Below are positions 47,671 through 56,279 of a stretch of DNA of 64,000 nt, piece by piece (within the stretch, counting starts at the first letter, position 1; each line of letters opens with the position of its first letter). The translations under genes were made by a program, and so were the position numbers. Below the pieces are notes generated by a model. The model had not been told where the DNA came from. It worked only from the letters and a program-made list of their open reading frames with translations, and did not search any database. The DNA is from Sphingomonas faeni (GTDB lineage: Bacteria; Pseudomonadota; Alphaproteobacteria; Sphingomonadales; Sphingomonadaceae). The DNA is taken from assembly GCF_030817315.1 (NCBI RefSeq), contig NZ_JAUSZF010000004.1, positions 248,001 through 312,000 on the forward strand. Direction: 5' to 3'.

Positions 47671-47701
47671 ATATAGGGTCCGGACCATGGTACGGAGTCA
47701 A
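47671..47701 (-). promoter_or_regulatory. MerR-type promoter with 19-bp spacer
   Basis: On the minus strand TTGACT (47701-47696) and CTATAT (47676-47671) are separated by 19 bp, longer than the normal 17. The spacer contains the near-perfect dyad CCG(T)ACCATGGT(C)CGG. This is the layout of promoters that MerR regulators untwist to activate. It reads toward the fusion gene, 42 bp before its start. The merR start codon ATG (47687) lies inside the dyad. Confidence 0.8.
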
Positions 47702-48118
47702 GGCTTGCCGCAAATGACCATTGCCGGGCTGGCGCGCGGGGCTGGCGTTGGCGTCGAGACCGTACGCTACTACCAGCGACGTGGGTTGCTGGAGACGCCC
47801 GAGCGGCTGAGCAGCACCGGACACGGCGGGCGCCTGCGGCGCTACGGTGTTGAAGACGTGCGCCGGCTGCGCTTCATCCGTTCGGCGCAAGCGGCTGGGT
47901 TCACGCTCGCGCAGATCGAGGAATTGCTGGCACTCGATGCGACCGACGATCGAACGCGGGCACGCGAACTCGCCAGCGAGCGGATAGCGGCGTTGGACGC
48001 CAAAATCGAAGAATTGGAGCAGGCCCGCGCATCGCTGCGCCAGCTCGCTCAACAGTGTGGCAGCGGCGCGGCCGGTCCGTGCCCGATCCTGACCTCGTTC
48101 GAGCAGTCTGATAACTAA
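47687..48118 (+). CDS. MerR-family metal-responsive regulator
   Basis: This protein of about 143 residues has N-terminal TIAGLARGAGVGVETVRYYQ and RRGLLETPERLSSTGHGGRL, the MerR winged helix. A dimerisation helix follows (ERIAALDAKIEELEQARASL), then the effector loop CGSGAAGPCPIL. True mercury MerR has three Cys (82, 117, 126); here the first is replaced (LLALDATDDRTRARELA) and only the last two remain, with one residue fewer between them. The ligand may therefore be another metal. The start may also be the ATG at 47714. Confidence 0.88.
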   Translation: MVRSQGLPQMTIAGLARGAGVGVETVRYYQRRGLLETPERLSSTGHGGRLRRYGVEDVRRLRFIRSAQAAGFTLAQIEELLALDATDDRTRARELASERIAALDAKIEELEQARASLRQLAQQCGSGAAGPCPILTSFEQSDN

Positions 48119-48124
48119 ACACTG

Positions 48125-48191
48125 CGCTTCCCAGTTAGGAACGACGATTGAGATGGGGAGAGCGTTCTCGGAATCGATCAAATTTTGGGAA
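48125..48191. repeat. Short palindromic repeat, copy R1 (dispersed family)
   Basis: It reads CGCTTCCCAGTTAGGAACGA, then GCGTTCTCGGAATCGATCAA and ends ATTTTGGGAA. Related copies occur at 46196, 52907, 58233, 61026 and 62692. R1 and the copy at 61026 share GCGTTCTCGGAATCGAT exactly. All are intergenic and all lie between 46 and 63 kb. Their role is unknown. Confidence 0.6.
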
Positions 48192-48315
48192 TGGCCGAGT
48201 TGGAGCGGAAATCCGAAGGCCCGCCTAGCGGCGTCGAGGTGCCATAGTTCTTACTAAGGCTAAAGCTGAGAGCGTAAAGGGTATCACTTCCGAAAACGTC
48301 CGGTGGGAAGGTAAA

Positions 48316-48462
48316 GGGGGGAGGTTTAAAAACCTCCCCTGTCCATTACTGTCTTTCCGCATGTTTATGATGCGGATCAGAGCCAATGCGGTTTACGCGT
48401 TCTCACGCGCAAGACAGTCTTTTCGAACAACGCCGGACATGCGCCTGTCATGGAGTGGGCTC
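48316..48462. repeat. Duplicated ~145-bp intergenic element, copy 1
   Basis: It starts with a stem-loop, GGGGAGG-TTTAAAAA-CCTCCCC-like (48318-48339), followed by CTGTCTTTCCGCATGTTTAT and continues to CGCCTGTCAT. It matches 58284-58430 with scattered differences; the stem is kept in both although the loop side differs. Both copies have an ATG (48386 and 58353) followed by a conserved 22-codon frame ending TCACH, after which they diverge. It could be a small RNA or a mini-protein gene. The rest of the 48119-48808 gap has nothing else I support. Confidence 0.65.
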
Positions 48463-48592
48463 CAACCTCATGCTGGTTAACGGACGATTCCGCTCAAATA
48501 TCCATACCGATTCACTTTTCGCCGATTTCGCTACCGAAGAGCTAGTCCGAATAGCCCGAACGATTATTCGTTGCCGAAATAGTGGCATCTAG
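48386..48592 (+). CDS. Possible small protein from the duplicated element
   Basis: This 68-residue ORF starts MRFTRSHAQDSLFEQRRTCA and continues CHGVGSNL. The first 22 residues are conserved in the second copy (MQFTRSYAQDNLFEQRRTCA), but there the frame ends after 26 residues. Six base changes in these codons divide evenly into silent and replacing ones, so coding is not proven. There is no clear ribosome-binding site. Confidence 0.25.
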   Translation: MRFTRSHAQDSLFEQRRTCACHGVGSNLMLVNGRFRSNIHTDSLFADFATEELVRIARTIIRCRNSGI

Positions 48593-48808
48593 ATGGCGAA
48601 GCGGGAGTATCGTGCTGAACGAGTGGCGGGTTTCGAGAGGGTTAGGTCCTAATCTGCGCGTTCGGGTTTAGGCGATTCCAACCGCCGTCCATTCCCAAGA
48701 GGGATGATGATCTGGGAAAGCCGCGCATGACGAGTTTCTCGTTGATCAGGTAGCGCGGATGGCGGCGCGATCGGAAGGCGAAGGCCTTCCGTCGTCAACC
48801 GCGTGGTT

Positions 48809-49492
48809 TCATGTAGTCTGGGCTATTCGCAGTTTCTCCGAAACGCGGAGTTCGAACGCCTTGGATCCTGTCTTTGGAGGGATGAAAAGACCGCCGATCG
48901 ACGCCGTCAGCCGTTTCACAAGCCCAAGTCCCAACCCGTTATGATTGGGTCGCTCGACTTCTGGAAACGGCAGTCCATCATCGTCAACAGTAACTGAGAT
49001 GTCGCCGGCGGATGTCCGCCCTAGCGTCACCCGAATATGGCCAGCCCTACCGTCCTTGTAGCCGTGCTTGATTGCGTTCGTGGCGAGTTCGTTGGCAACC
49101 AAGGCAAGGGTGGTGACCTCGTTTGGCGTCAGACCATCGACATCCTCTGTGACCTGTAGCGACACGAGAATAGACCTTAGTTCCGCTTGCGCGTGCAGCG
49201 CCTCACATACTTGACGTAGCGCAGCCGCGAGCGAGGGGTGTCGATCGCCGTGCATGGTACTGCGTGCCCGGGCGAGAACTGAAACCCGCTCCATGGCATC
49301 GGTTAGAGCCTGACGCGCCTCTGGGTTCGTCGCGCGTTGGCTTTGCAACGCAAGCAGGCTGACCACGAGCTGCAGGTCGTTGCTGCACCTGTGGTTTGTC
49401 TCGCGGAGAAGGAGGTCGTGGTCGGTGTGGCGGCGTGGCGCTTTGCGAACGAAGCTCGACGGCACCGCAGGCCGCTGATCGTGCTGTGTCAT
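48809..49492 (-). CDS. HWE/HisKA_2-type sensor histidine kinase
   Basis: This 227-residue kinase has no sensory domain. The phospho-acceptor His is in LLRETNHRCSNDLQLVVSLL (about residue 34). The ATPase part has the N box ALVANELATNAIKHGY, the G1 box VTVDDDGLPFP and GLGLGLVKRLTASIGG. Such short kinases work in the alphaproteobacterial general stress response or light signalling. Its ATG overlaps the stop of the Crp/Fnr gene upstream (ATGA), so the two form an operon. Confidence 0.9.
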   Translation of the reverse strand: MTQHDQRPAVPSSFVRKAPRRHTDHDLLLRETNHRCSNDLQLVVSLLALQSQRATNPEARQALTDAMERVSVLARARSTMHGDRHPSLAAALRQVCEALHAQAELRSILVSLQVTEDVDGLTPNEVTTLALVANELATNAIKHGYKDGRAGHIRVTLGRTSAGDISVTVDDDGLPFPEVERPNHNGLGLGLVKRLTASIGGLFIPPKTGSKAFELRVSEKLRIAQTT

Positions 49493-50292
49493 GCAGCGTC
49501 TGCTGTAGGACGAGCCGCAGCATCGATATGCCTGTGCATTTGCAAATAGGAGGGATCAAACCCGGCAGCATAACGTAGCGCCGCGACGTCCGGGATTGTC
49601 AGCACACGGTCACAGAGCTCGATCAAGCCGTCTTTTCGCAGTTTTTGGACCGTACGATTTACGTGGATGTTCGTCAGCCCAAGGACGTCGCCGATCTGTT
49701 CCTGTCGCAACGGAAACGGGAAGGTAATGTTGTTCTCGTCCTCGATCCCGAGGCGGATAGCGATCTCGCAGAGCAAGTGGGCAATTCGCGCATGCGCCGA
49801 TCGGCGACCAAGCGATAGCATCCACTTACTGGCAATCGCGTTTTCGATCAACGCGAAGCCCGTGAAGGTGCGTGCGATACCGGGATAATCATCGACGAGC
49901 GCCAGGGCTTGCTTACGGGGCAACGCGACGACGGTAACGTCGGTGAGCGTTCGAACGCTATACGAAACCCGCTCGAAAAGAAGCATGTCAAGATTGGCGA
50001 TATCGCCCGGTACCAGGAGTGCGGTCAGCTGCCGCCCGCCATCGGGAGCGCAACTATAGCGATAAGCCCAGCCACTGGCGACGATCAGCAGATTGTCTGC
50101 CTTCTGGCCTTCACAGATCAGATCCTTGTGAAGATCGAAGCGCTTGGACCAGGTCACCGCGTGCTCGAGCGCGCGCTGCTCAGTCTTTGTCAGAAATGGA
50201 GAGCGCCACAACCCGGAACTGCGAAGATTTCGTGATGGCCAATAATCGTAACAGTCGGATTTGTTAGCATAAGCCGCAGTAAGTTCGGTCAT
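49489..50292 (-). CDS. Crp/Fnr-family regulator, copy 1
   Basis: This 267-residue protein has an N-terminal cyclic-nucleotide-binding-like barrel (ICEGQKADNLLIVASGWAYR, LTALLVPGDIANLDMLLFER). The C-terminal HTH is in PLRQEQIGDVLGLTNIHVNR and TVQKLRKDGLIEL. There are no Fnr-type Cys for an iron-sulfur cluster at the N-terminus. AAAGGGGTGA lies before the start. It is co-transcribed with the HWE kinase. It resembles the copy at 55409 (both have SLGRRSAHARIAHLLCE/NIGRRDARTRIAHLLCE). Confidence 0.92.
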   Translation of the reverse strand: MTELTAAYANKSDCYDYWPSRNLRSSGLWRSPFLTKTEQRALEHAVTWSKRFDLHKDLICEGQKADNLLIVASGWAYRYSCAPDGGRQLTALLVPGDIANLDMLLFERVSYSVRTLTDVTVVALPRKQALALVDDYPGIARTFTGFALIENAIASKWMLSLGRRSAHARIAHLLCEIAIRLGIEDENNITFPFPLRQEQIGDVLGLTNIHVNRTVQKLRKDGLIELCDRVLTIPDVAALRYAAGFDPSYLQMHRHIDAAARPTADAA

Positions 50293-50298
50293 GACAAG

Positions 50299-50568
50299 TC
50301 ACCCCTTTACGGCATGCGGAATGCGCATGGATGGGTTTGGATTTGAACGGACCTGCGTAGGCAGCGAGAGCAACCATTCCTCACGGGAAGCCCAAGACAT
50401 CTCCGACCTGTATCGGGCAGGGGATAATATCATCGACTGGAGACGTACCAAGTATGCATTCGCCAGACCTTGGTGAGCAGCGGCAGATGCGCAGCACTTG
50501 GCTGTACGGGCGAGACTTTGTTCGACCACATGGCGCTTCGCCAGGTAGCCGTAATCTTCATCACGCAC
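50299..50568 (-). CDS. Small unknown protein with GTG start
   Basis: This 89-residue ORF starts with GTG at 50568, preceded at 7 bp by AGGAG. The N-terminal RDEDYGYLAKRHVVEQSLAR and the following SAAAHQGLANAYLVRL match the pattern of small sphingomonad proteins (DYxxRRxxxExxxAxxAxxxAAxxAHxxLAxxY). The C-terminal 35 residues look unrelated and may be an extension beyond the usual stop. Function unknown. Confidence 0.5.
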   Translation of the reverse strand: MRDEDYGYLAKRHVVEQSLARTAKCCASAAAHQGLANAYLVRLQSMILSPARYRSEMSWASREEWLLSLPTQVRSNPNPSMRIPHAVKG

Positions 50569-50772
50569 CGTCGGTCTCCTGCTGATATTCAGGAGAGATA
50601 CATATGTTAACTATAATGCCAAGCGCTGCAGCGAGTTTGGTATGGTAGATGACGGAGTTGGTTACTGACGGGAACGTTCTGGTCAGGTATAAGTGCTCCA
50701 TCATCTACGGGCGTCCCCGGGCGTAGATGGCTGAGAGTTTGTTACTCCCGCCCTTCGAACCAACGAGGGCGC

Positions 50773-51489
50773 ATGCCGCATCCGACCCAATCTTTCGTCC
50801 GCAATTGCCTGCTTTCGGTCATTGATGCTGCGGGTTACGCCGCAATCGGACCGCATCTCGAACCCGTCGATCTGCCCAAAGGTACCGTTCTGATCGAGGC
50901 GGGCAAGCCGTTTACCCATGCCCATTTTCTCAACACTGGTATTGGCTCGATCGTTGTCAGTACTGCGGACAGCCGGCGTGTTGAGGTCGGAATTTTTGGC
51001 CGTGAGGGCCTGTCAGGCTTTGGCTGCCTGCTAGGCGTCGACCAGTGCCCACAAACGACGTTGGTACAGGTCGAAGGCGAAGGCTACCGCGTTGCTGTCG
51101 ACGCGCTACGCACCGCATGTCAGCAATCAGCTTCGCTACGCGAGACGCTACTGCGCTATGTTCACGTGTTCATTTCGCAGACCAGCTATACGGCGCTATC
51201 CAACGCCAATCAGTCGGTAGAAGGCCGTCTCGCACGCTGGTTACTGATGTGCCACGACCGGGTAACCGGCGACGACATCGCGCTGACGCACGAGTTCCTC
51301 TCGATCATGTTGGCGGTACAGCGCCCCAGCGTTACGACGGCCCTACACATGATCGAAGGCTACGGGTTCATCAAGGCGCGGCGCGGCCATATCACAATCA
51401 AAGACCGTGAGGCCTTGATCGACTTTGCCGATGGTATGTACGGCGTCCCCGAGGCCGAGTATCGTCGTCTCATCGGTCCGTTCGGTTGA
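50773..51489 (+). CDS. Crp/Fnr-family regulator, copy 2
   Basis: This 238-residue regulator has the barrel segment VLIEAGKPFTHAHFLNTGIG and VEVGIFGREGLSGFGCLLGV. A long helix RYVHVFISQTSYTALSNANQ leads to SVEGRLARWLLMCHDR. The HTH region is LTHEFLSIMLAVQRPSVTTA. It is closely related to the gene at 51880 (same SVEGRLARWLLM/TVEERLARWLLM and PEAEYRRLIGP/PEAEYERLIGP). The DUF6894 gene overlaps its 3' end. Confidence 0.93.
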   Translation: MPHPTQSFVRNCLLSVIDAAGYAAIGPHLEPVDLPKGTVLIEAGKPFTHAHFLNTGIGSIVVSTADSRRVEVGIFGREGLSGFGCLLGVDQCPQTTLVQVEGEGYRVAVDALRTACQQSASLRETLLRYVHVFISQTSYTALSNANQSVEGRLARWLLMCHDRVTGDDIALTHEFLSIMLAVQRPSVTTALHMIEGYGFIKARRGHITIKDREALIDFADGMYGVPEAEYRRLIGPFG

Positions 51490-51734
51490 CCCGCTTTTAT
51501 CTTCATCAGCAAATCGCAAACGGTATCATCGAAGACCCGGATGGCACCGAGGCCGTCGACCTAAAGGCAGTAAGGCACGAGGCAATCCTGGCCGCGCGTC
51601 AACTCCTCGCCAACGCCATTCTGGCTGGCGTTGCGCCGCTCGGCACGGCGTTTAGGATCACCGACGAGGCAGGTCATGTCCTGATAACGGTACCGTTTGC
51701 CGACGCCTTGCCACCGCACTTCATCGATACCTAA
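51486..51734 (+). CDS. DUF6894 family small protein, copy 1
   Basis: This 82-residue protein starts with TTG at 51486, overlapping the Crp/Fnr stop by 4 bp. It begins RFYLHQQIANGIIEDPDGTE and ends with VLITVPFADALP. The pattern FYxHxxxxxxxxxDxEGxExxDLxAAxxEAxxxAR marks DUF6894, a short beta-alpha protein of unknown function frequent in sphingomonads and methylobacteria. It is translationally coupled to the regulator. Confidence 0.85.
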   Translation: MTRFYLHQQIANGIIEDPDGTEAVDLKAVRHEAILAARQLLANAILAGVAPLGTAFRITDEAGHVLITVPFADALPPHFIDT

Positions 51735-51879
51735 CTGAGCAGCGTTTGGTAAGGTATCGAACCAAACAGCCCTGCGGTATCGCCGAAGCGGCATTCTGCA
51801 TCTAACCCCTTGTGGCAGCAACAACGGGCGCCGGCTCATTGCCGGCCGTCAGATACGAAAGATACCGCCAGGGCGCTCT

Positions 51880-52578
51880 ATGGCTTATAACAATCGACTC
51901 CTACGTGCCCTGTCGTCTGCCGATCAGGATATCCTGCGTCCGCATCTCAAATGGTCGGAGCTGGAGCGGGGCACTGTCCTTGTTTTGCCGGACGAGTCGA
52001 TCAAGCGCGTATGGTTTCTGGAAAGCGGGCTGAGTTCGATCATCGCCATATCGGGGACCGATCAGGGTATCGAAGTCGGTCTTTCCGGCCGCGATGGCTT
52101 GATAGGAATGCCGCTCGTTCTTGATGCCGATCGGACTCCGCACCGCGCCTTCATGCAGGTCGCGGGCACCGGCTATAGCGTCGACGGCGACGATCTTCGT
52201 CAAATTTTGGACGAGCAGGCTGGCATTCGGAAGGTTTTGCTACGCTACGTTCAAGCGTATTCGACGCAGACCACGTACACCGCCTTGTCGAATGTTATGC
52301 ATACCGTCGAAGAGCGGTTGGCACGTTGGCTTTTGATGAGTCACGACCGTCAGGACGATGACGAGATACCTTTGACCCACGATTTCCTGGCACTCATGCT
52401 CGGAGTGCGTCGACCGAGCGTGACGATCGCCTTGCACTCGCTTGAAGGCCTAGGCTTCATCAAAGCGACTCGCGGTCTGATAAAGGTGCGCAAGCGCGGC
52501 GAACTCGAAGAGTTTGCAGGTGCCGGCTACGGCGTGCCCGAGGCCGAATATGAACGCTTGATCGGTCCGCTGCGCTGA
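51880..52578 (+). CDS. Crp/Fnr-family regulator, copy 3
   Basis: This 232-residue regulator is a tandem paralogue of the gene at 50773. It has LERGTVLVLPDESIKRVWFL, GIEVGLSGRDGLIGMPLVLD, RYVQAYSTQTTYTALSNVMH and the HTH LTHDFLALMLGVRRPSVTIA. Again a DUF6894 gene follows, here after 41 bp rather than overlapping. The pair of pairs must come from one duplication. Confidence 0.93.
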   Translation: MAYNNRLLRALSSADQDILRPHLKWSELERGTVLVLPDESIKRVWFLESGLSSIIAISGTDQGIEVGLSGRDGLIGMPLVLDADRTPHRAFMQVAGTGYSVDGDDLRQILDEQAGIRKVLLRYVQAYSTQTTYTALSNVMHTVEERLARWLLMSHDRQDDDEIPLTHDFLALMLGVRRPSVTIALHSLEGLGFIKATRGLIKVRKRGELEEFAGAGYGVPEAEYERLIGPLR

Positions 52579-52619
52579 ACCATCAGTCTAACCTTAATCA
52601 AGTTTATGGATACCCAGAC

Positions 52620-52880
52620 ATGCCTCGTTTTTTCCTGCATATCGATGACGGGGCGCAGCGGATCGAGGATGAGGAGGGCAGCGACCTGCCTGATCTGGCA
52701 GCCGCTCGCGAGGAAGCCCTCAGCGCCGCGCGGCAACTATGGGCCGCAGCGATCCTCAGACAGCAAGATATCGGAGCACGCCGGTTTTTGATTGCCGGTG
52801 ATGACGGCAACGTGACCCATGTGGTCAAGATGGACGATGCTTTACCGCAGAACCTGCTGCACCGCTTAAGGGCAATTTAA
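52620..52880 (+). CDS. DUF6894 family small protein, copy 2
   Basis: This 86-residue protein begins MPRFFLHIDDGAQRIEDEEG, followed by SDLPDLAAAREEALSAARQL and VTHVVKMDDALP. It has the DUF6894 pattern and is related to the copy at 51486. Its own ATG is used. The gene follows Crp/Fnr copy 3. Function unknown. Confidence 0.88.
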   Translation: MPRFFLHIDDGAQRIEDEEGSDLPDLAAAREEALSAARQLWAAAILRQQDIGARRFLIAGDDGNVTHVVKMDDALPQNLLHRLRAI

Positions 52881-52906
52881 AGCTACGCGTTAGCTGCTGC
52901 CAACGC

Positions 52907-52972
52907 GGCTTTCCCGAAAGGGAACTAACCGTGAGACGGTGGAGCTTTCTCGTTGGAATCGAATTTCGGGAA
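52907..52972. repeat. Short palindromic repeat, copy R2
   Basis: It reads GGCTTTCCCGAAAGGGAACT, with TTTCTCGTTGGAATCGAATT and CGGGAA later, the same order of blocks as R1. It contains the perfect palindrome TTCCCGAAAGGGAA-like stem TTCCC-GAAA-GGGAA. It lies in the 310-bp gap between DUF6894 copy 2 and the IS element; nothing else is seen there. Confidence 0.55.
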
Positions 52973-53251
52973 CGTCCGGTTTGAAGAAGATATAGCACGT
53001 CTACTTCCGAGCACGTGACCGTTGTGGACGTTGCCCGAACGTCAGATCGGCACCTTAAACGTGAGCAGTTGTTGATAAGATACCGCCCTAGGCCTGCTCC
53101 TTGAGACCGCAAAACTGAATTTAAACTGTCGAATTCAAGCGCTATTGTTTACGTTCGCTCCATACATATGCTGCGATTGAATCAATATTAGGGTCAGGAC
53201 CCATTGATGTGAGAGGCGCGATCTGATTCAGGCTCCGTGAGGAGAGCGTGG

Positions 53252-54009
53252 ATGAGCGACCTGTACTGGCTGACGGATGAGCAGATGGCGCGTCTGCAAC
53301 CGTATTTTCCCAAGAGCCATGGCAAGCCTCGGGTTGATGATCGGCGGGTGCTCAGCGGTATCGTTTTCGTCAACCGCAACGGGCTACGCTGGCGTGATGC
53401 GCCGAAGGACTATGGGCCGCACAAGACGCTCTACAATCGCTGGAAGCGGTGGGGCGAGAGGGGTGTGTTCTTGCGCATGATGGAGGGGCTCGCGGCAGCA
53501 GAAGCCGTACCGAAAACGGTTATGATCGACGCGACCTACCTGAAGGCACACCGCACGGCATCGAGTCTGCGGGTAAAAAAGGGGATCTCGGCCGCCTGAT
53601 CGGCCGCACGAAAGGCGGCATGAACACCAAACTGCACGCCGTCAGCGATGCGGATGGGCGGCCCTTGAGCTTCTTCATGACCGCCGGGCAGGTCAGCGAC
53701 TACACCGGCGCGGCAGCCTTGCTCGACGATCTGCCGAAAGCACAGTGGCTGCTTGGCGACCGTGGTTATGACGCCGATTGGTTCAGGGACGCCCTGGAAG
53801 CCAAGGGCATCCAGCCCTGCATCCCGGGCCGCAGATCGCGGAACGAGCCGGTCAGATACGACAAGCGCCGCTACCGGCGCCGCAGCCGCATCGAGATCAT
53901 GTTCGGCCGTCTGAAGGATTGGCGCCGCGTCGCCACTCGCTACGACCGCTGCCCAACCGTCTTCTTCTCTGCCGTCGCGCTCGCGGCCACCGTCATCTTC
54001 TGGCTATGA
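53252..54009 (+). CDS. IS5-family transposase, orfA/orfB with programmed -1 frameshift
   Basis: The first frame (53252-53599) starts MSDLYWLTDEQMARLQPYFP behind GAGGAGAG and holds the first DDE aspartate in KTVMIDATYLKAH. The second frame, one base back, continues KKGDLGRLIGRTKGGMNTKL with the second Asp in WLLGDRGYDADW and the final Glu in RRRSRIEIMFGRLKDWRR. At the junction lies A-AAA-AAG (53575-53581), a classic -1 slippery heptamer. Fused product about 252 residues. All catalytic residues seem present, so it may still be active. Confidence 0.9.
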
Positions 54010-54095
54010 CCAATGAGATGGGGTGGTTGCCGCCCTCCCGGACGGCATCGCATTATGCCAGGAAGTGCTCAAGCTTAGCGGAGAGGACGGCGACC

Positions 54096-55125
54096 ATGAT
54101 GAACGAGACGATGATTGGCGTGGATCTGGCAAAGGCTGTTTTTCAAGTTCACGGGGCATCGATGACCGGGGAACCAATGTTCCGCAAAAAGCTGTCACGC
54201 CAAAGCTTCTCCGAGTTCATGGCCAAGCAGCCTCCCGCCTTGGTCGTGATGGAAGCTTGTGGCAGCGCTCATCACTGGGCTCGAGAGATGATCAGGCTTG
54301 GTCATGAAGTGAAGCTGATTGCCGCGCTATGTGAAGCCGTTCGTAAAGCGACAGAAGAACGATGCGGCCGATGCGGAGGCGATCGTGATCGCGGCCCGGC
54401 AGCCTGAAATGCGCTTCGTCGAGCCCAAAGGTGCCGAGCAACAAAGTCGAGCAATCCTGTTTCGCGCTCGCGAACGGCTCGTCCACCAGCGTACCGAGCT
54501 CATCAACGCACTCAGGGCAGCCCTTTACGAATACGGCCATGTCGTGCCGCAAGGCATCCGTCAGATCGGACGGATCGAGGATATCCTTGAGGCGCCACAC
54601 AGTGACTTGCCTGATCTGATGCGGGACGAATGCCGCGATCTGCTGGAACAGATTGCCGAACAGACGGTCCGTATCAATGCGCGGACGGAAAAGATCAAAG
54701 CTCTAGCGGCCGAGGCTGACACCGCTCGTCGCTTGCAAACGATCCCCGGGGTCGGCCCGATGACGGCTCTGGCGGTCGAGGCATTTGCGCCACCTATGGA
54801 GAGTTTCAATTGCGGCCGCGCCTTTGCAGCCTGGCTAGGCCTTGTTCCGCGCCAGTTCTCCTCAGGCGGCAAAGAGCGGCTCGGTCGCACTTCAAAGGCA
54901 GGACAGGCCGATATCCGCCGATTGCTGATTATCGGTGCAATGTCGCGGTTGAACTGGATGGGACGCAAATCCATTCCAGAAGACTCGTGGCTAGCACGAA
55001 TTACATCGCGGAAGCCGCGGATGCTCGTGGCGATCGCCTTAGCCAACAAGATGGCACGGACGATGTGGGCGATGCTGACGAAAAATGAGGATTATCGAGT
55101 TCCGGCACAGGCAGGAGCGGCATAA
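54096..55125 (+). pseudogene. IS110-family transposase, frameshifted
   Basis: The frame starting at 54096 reads MIGVDLAKAVFQVHGASMTG, with the first Asp of the DEDD site, then MEACGSAHHWAREMIRLGHE. Near 54325 it shifts; the second frame continues YVKPFVKRQKNDAADAEAIV and RLQTIPGVGPMTALAVEAF, the C-terminal transposase_20 domain with AAWLGLVPRQFSSGGKERLG. A 2-bp loss in the codons before RYVKPFV explains the shift. The transposase is probably dead. The exact ends of this inner element are not clear by eye. Confidence 0.85.
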
Positions 55126-55408
55126 CATTATGCTGCAAATTCTGCCTGAGGCCGGATAAACGGGAGTGTGAGAAGGCGACGACCCGAATGGGCAAAACGA
55201 TCGAACAGATCTGGATCAGAAAAACCAGTTCAGGACTCAGAGCGCTACAGCTCGCCAATGAGATTTGGATCTGATCCGCGGATCACCATACCGGCCAGCG
55301 GCTTCTGAATGCCGTCTCAAAAGGCCTTACAGAAGACCGCACTCGATCACTAAACCACACGGTCAGAAACCTCTTGCATCACGGGCGGCAACCACAGAAG
55401 TCCTGACC

Positions 55409-56173
55409 CTAGCTTTGAGGTCGAGCCTGGAACGGATGAGAGGGCGTGTCTAAATGCAAATAGCGGCTATTAAAGTCTGCCACATCGACTAATGATTTCC
55501 AATCAGGGATGGTTACACCTCTTCTACTATATTTTAATAACCCGTCACGAACTAGGATCCTAAGCATTCTGCTAATATGGACTGCCGTTAAGCCGAGTGC
55601 ATCGCCTAATTGCTCTTGCGTCATAGGCAATTCATATGGCTGCCCTGGCGGCAAAGCTGGCAGGTCCAATCGAACAGCTAACTCACACAATAAATGGGCA
55701 ATCCGTGTACGAGCATCACGACGACCAATATTGAGCAACCACTCGCGAGCTATCGACAGTTCGACGAGCACGTTAGCGAAAATTGCTTGAGTAATGGAAA
55801 GCCGATCAGCCGCCAGTTGGCGCAATGCCTTTCGCGGGACCATAATAACTGCACACTGCGTAAGGGTCTGAACGTTGTGATCAGCTGTGACGAAGTATAG
55901 CTGCTGGAGGTCGTATATATCACCTGGGACTTGGATCGAGACGATCTGCCGGAGGCCTTCGCCGCTGATTTTGTGCCGGCAAACCAGACCGGAAACAAGC
56001 ATGCCACAGTGATCCGGGGCATCTCCTTCACGAACAAGGTAGCTACCGGCCTCGAAGACGCGCGATGCGTAGGGCAATTCCAGTAATCCGGCACGATCTT
56101 CAAATGAGATCGGCGCGTACATTGCAAGCTTGTCCAGCATTGCAACGAGAGGGCTGACGTTAGCTTTGCTCAT
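55409..56173 (-). CDS. Crp/Fnr-family regulator, copy 4
   Basis: This protein of 254 residues starts at the ATG at 56173 (GGGAG upstream). The barrel has VREGDAPDHCGMLVSGLVCR and SIQVPGDIYDLQQLYFV; the HTH region is PMTQEQLGDALGLTAVHISR. It is similar to copy 1 (49489). Its stop codon TAG is made by the joint of the TA target and the IS right end; without the IS the same frame would stop at TAA, so the insertion did not change the protein. Confidence 0.9.
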   Translation of the reverse strand: MSKANVSPLVAMLDKLAMYAPISFEDRAGLLELPYASRVFEAGSYLVREGDAPDHCGMLVSGLVCRHKISGEGLRQIVSIQVPGDIYDLQQLYFVTADHNVQTLTQCAVIMVPRKALRQLAADRLSITQAIFANVLVELSIAREWLLNIGRRDARTRIAHLLCELAVRLDLPALPPGQPYELPMTQEQLGDALGLTAVHISRMLRILVRDGLLKYSRRGVTIPDWKSLVDVADFNSRYLHLDTPSHPFQARPQS

Positions 56174-56279
56174 AATTCTCCCATCCAATTTCGGGCAAGT
56201 TTGCGCGCATTTAGGGCCTAATCTAGTTTATCTGCTCGCCGCGAAACCTATGTTATCACACGCCTTGCTAACAGGGAAA

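Larger units (their letters stand above)
53191..55409 (+). mobile_element. IS5-type element containing an inserted IS110-type element
   Basis: The left end GGGTCAGGAC (53191-53200) and the right end GTCCTGACCC (55400-55409) are perfect 10-bp inverted repeats, and both are flanked by TA (53189-53190 and 55410-55411), the target duplication typical of the IS427 group. An IS5 transposase in two frames fills the left 800 bp. A frameshifted IS110 transposase fills the right part. The total, 2.2 kb, is much longer than a normal IS5 element (about 0.85 kb), so IS110 inserted into the IS5 copy near its right end. Confidence 0.8.

Noticed and set aside
47291..47686. Long N-terminal extension of the MerR frame
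   Set aside because: It is antisense to the fusion gene and would place a 130-residue unrelated stretch before a normal MerR start.
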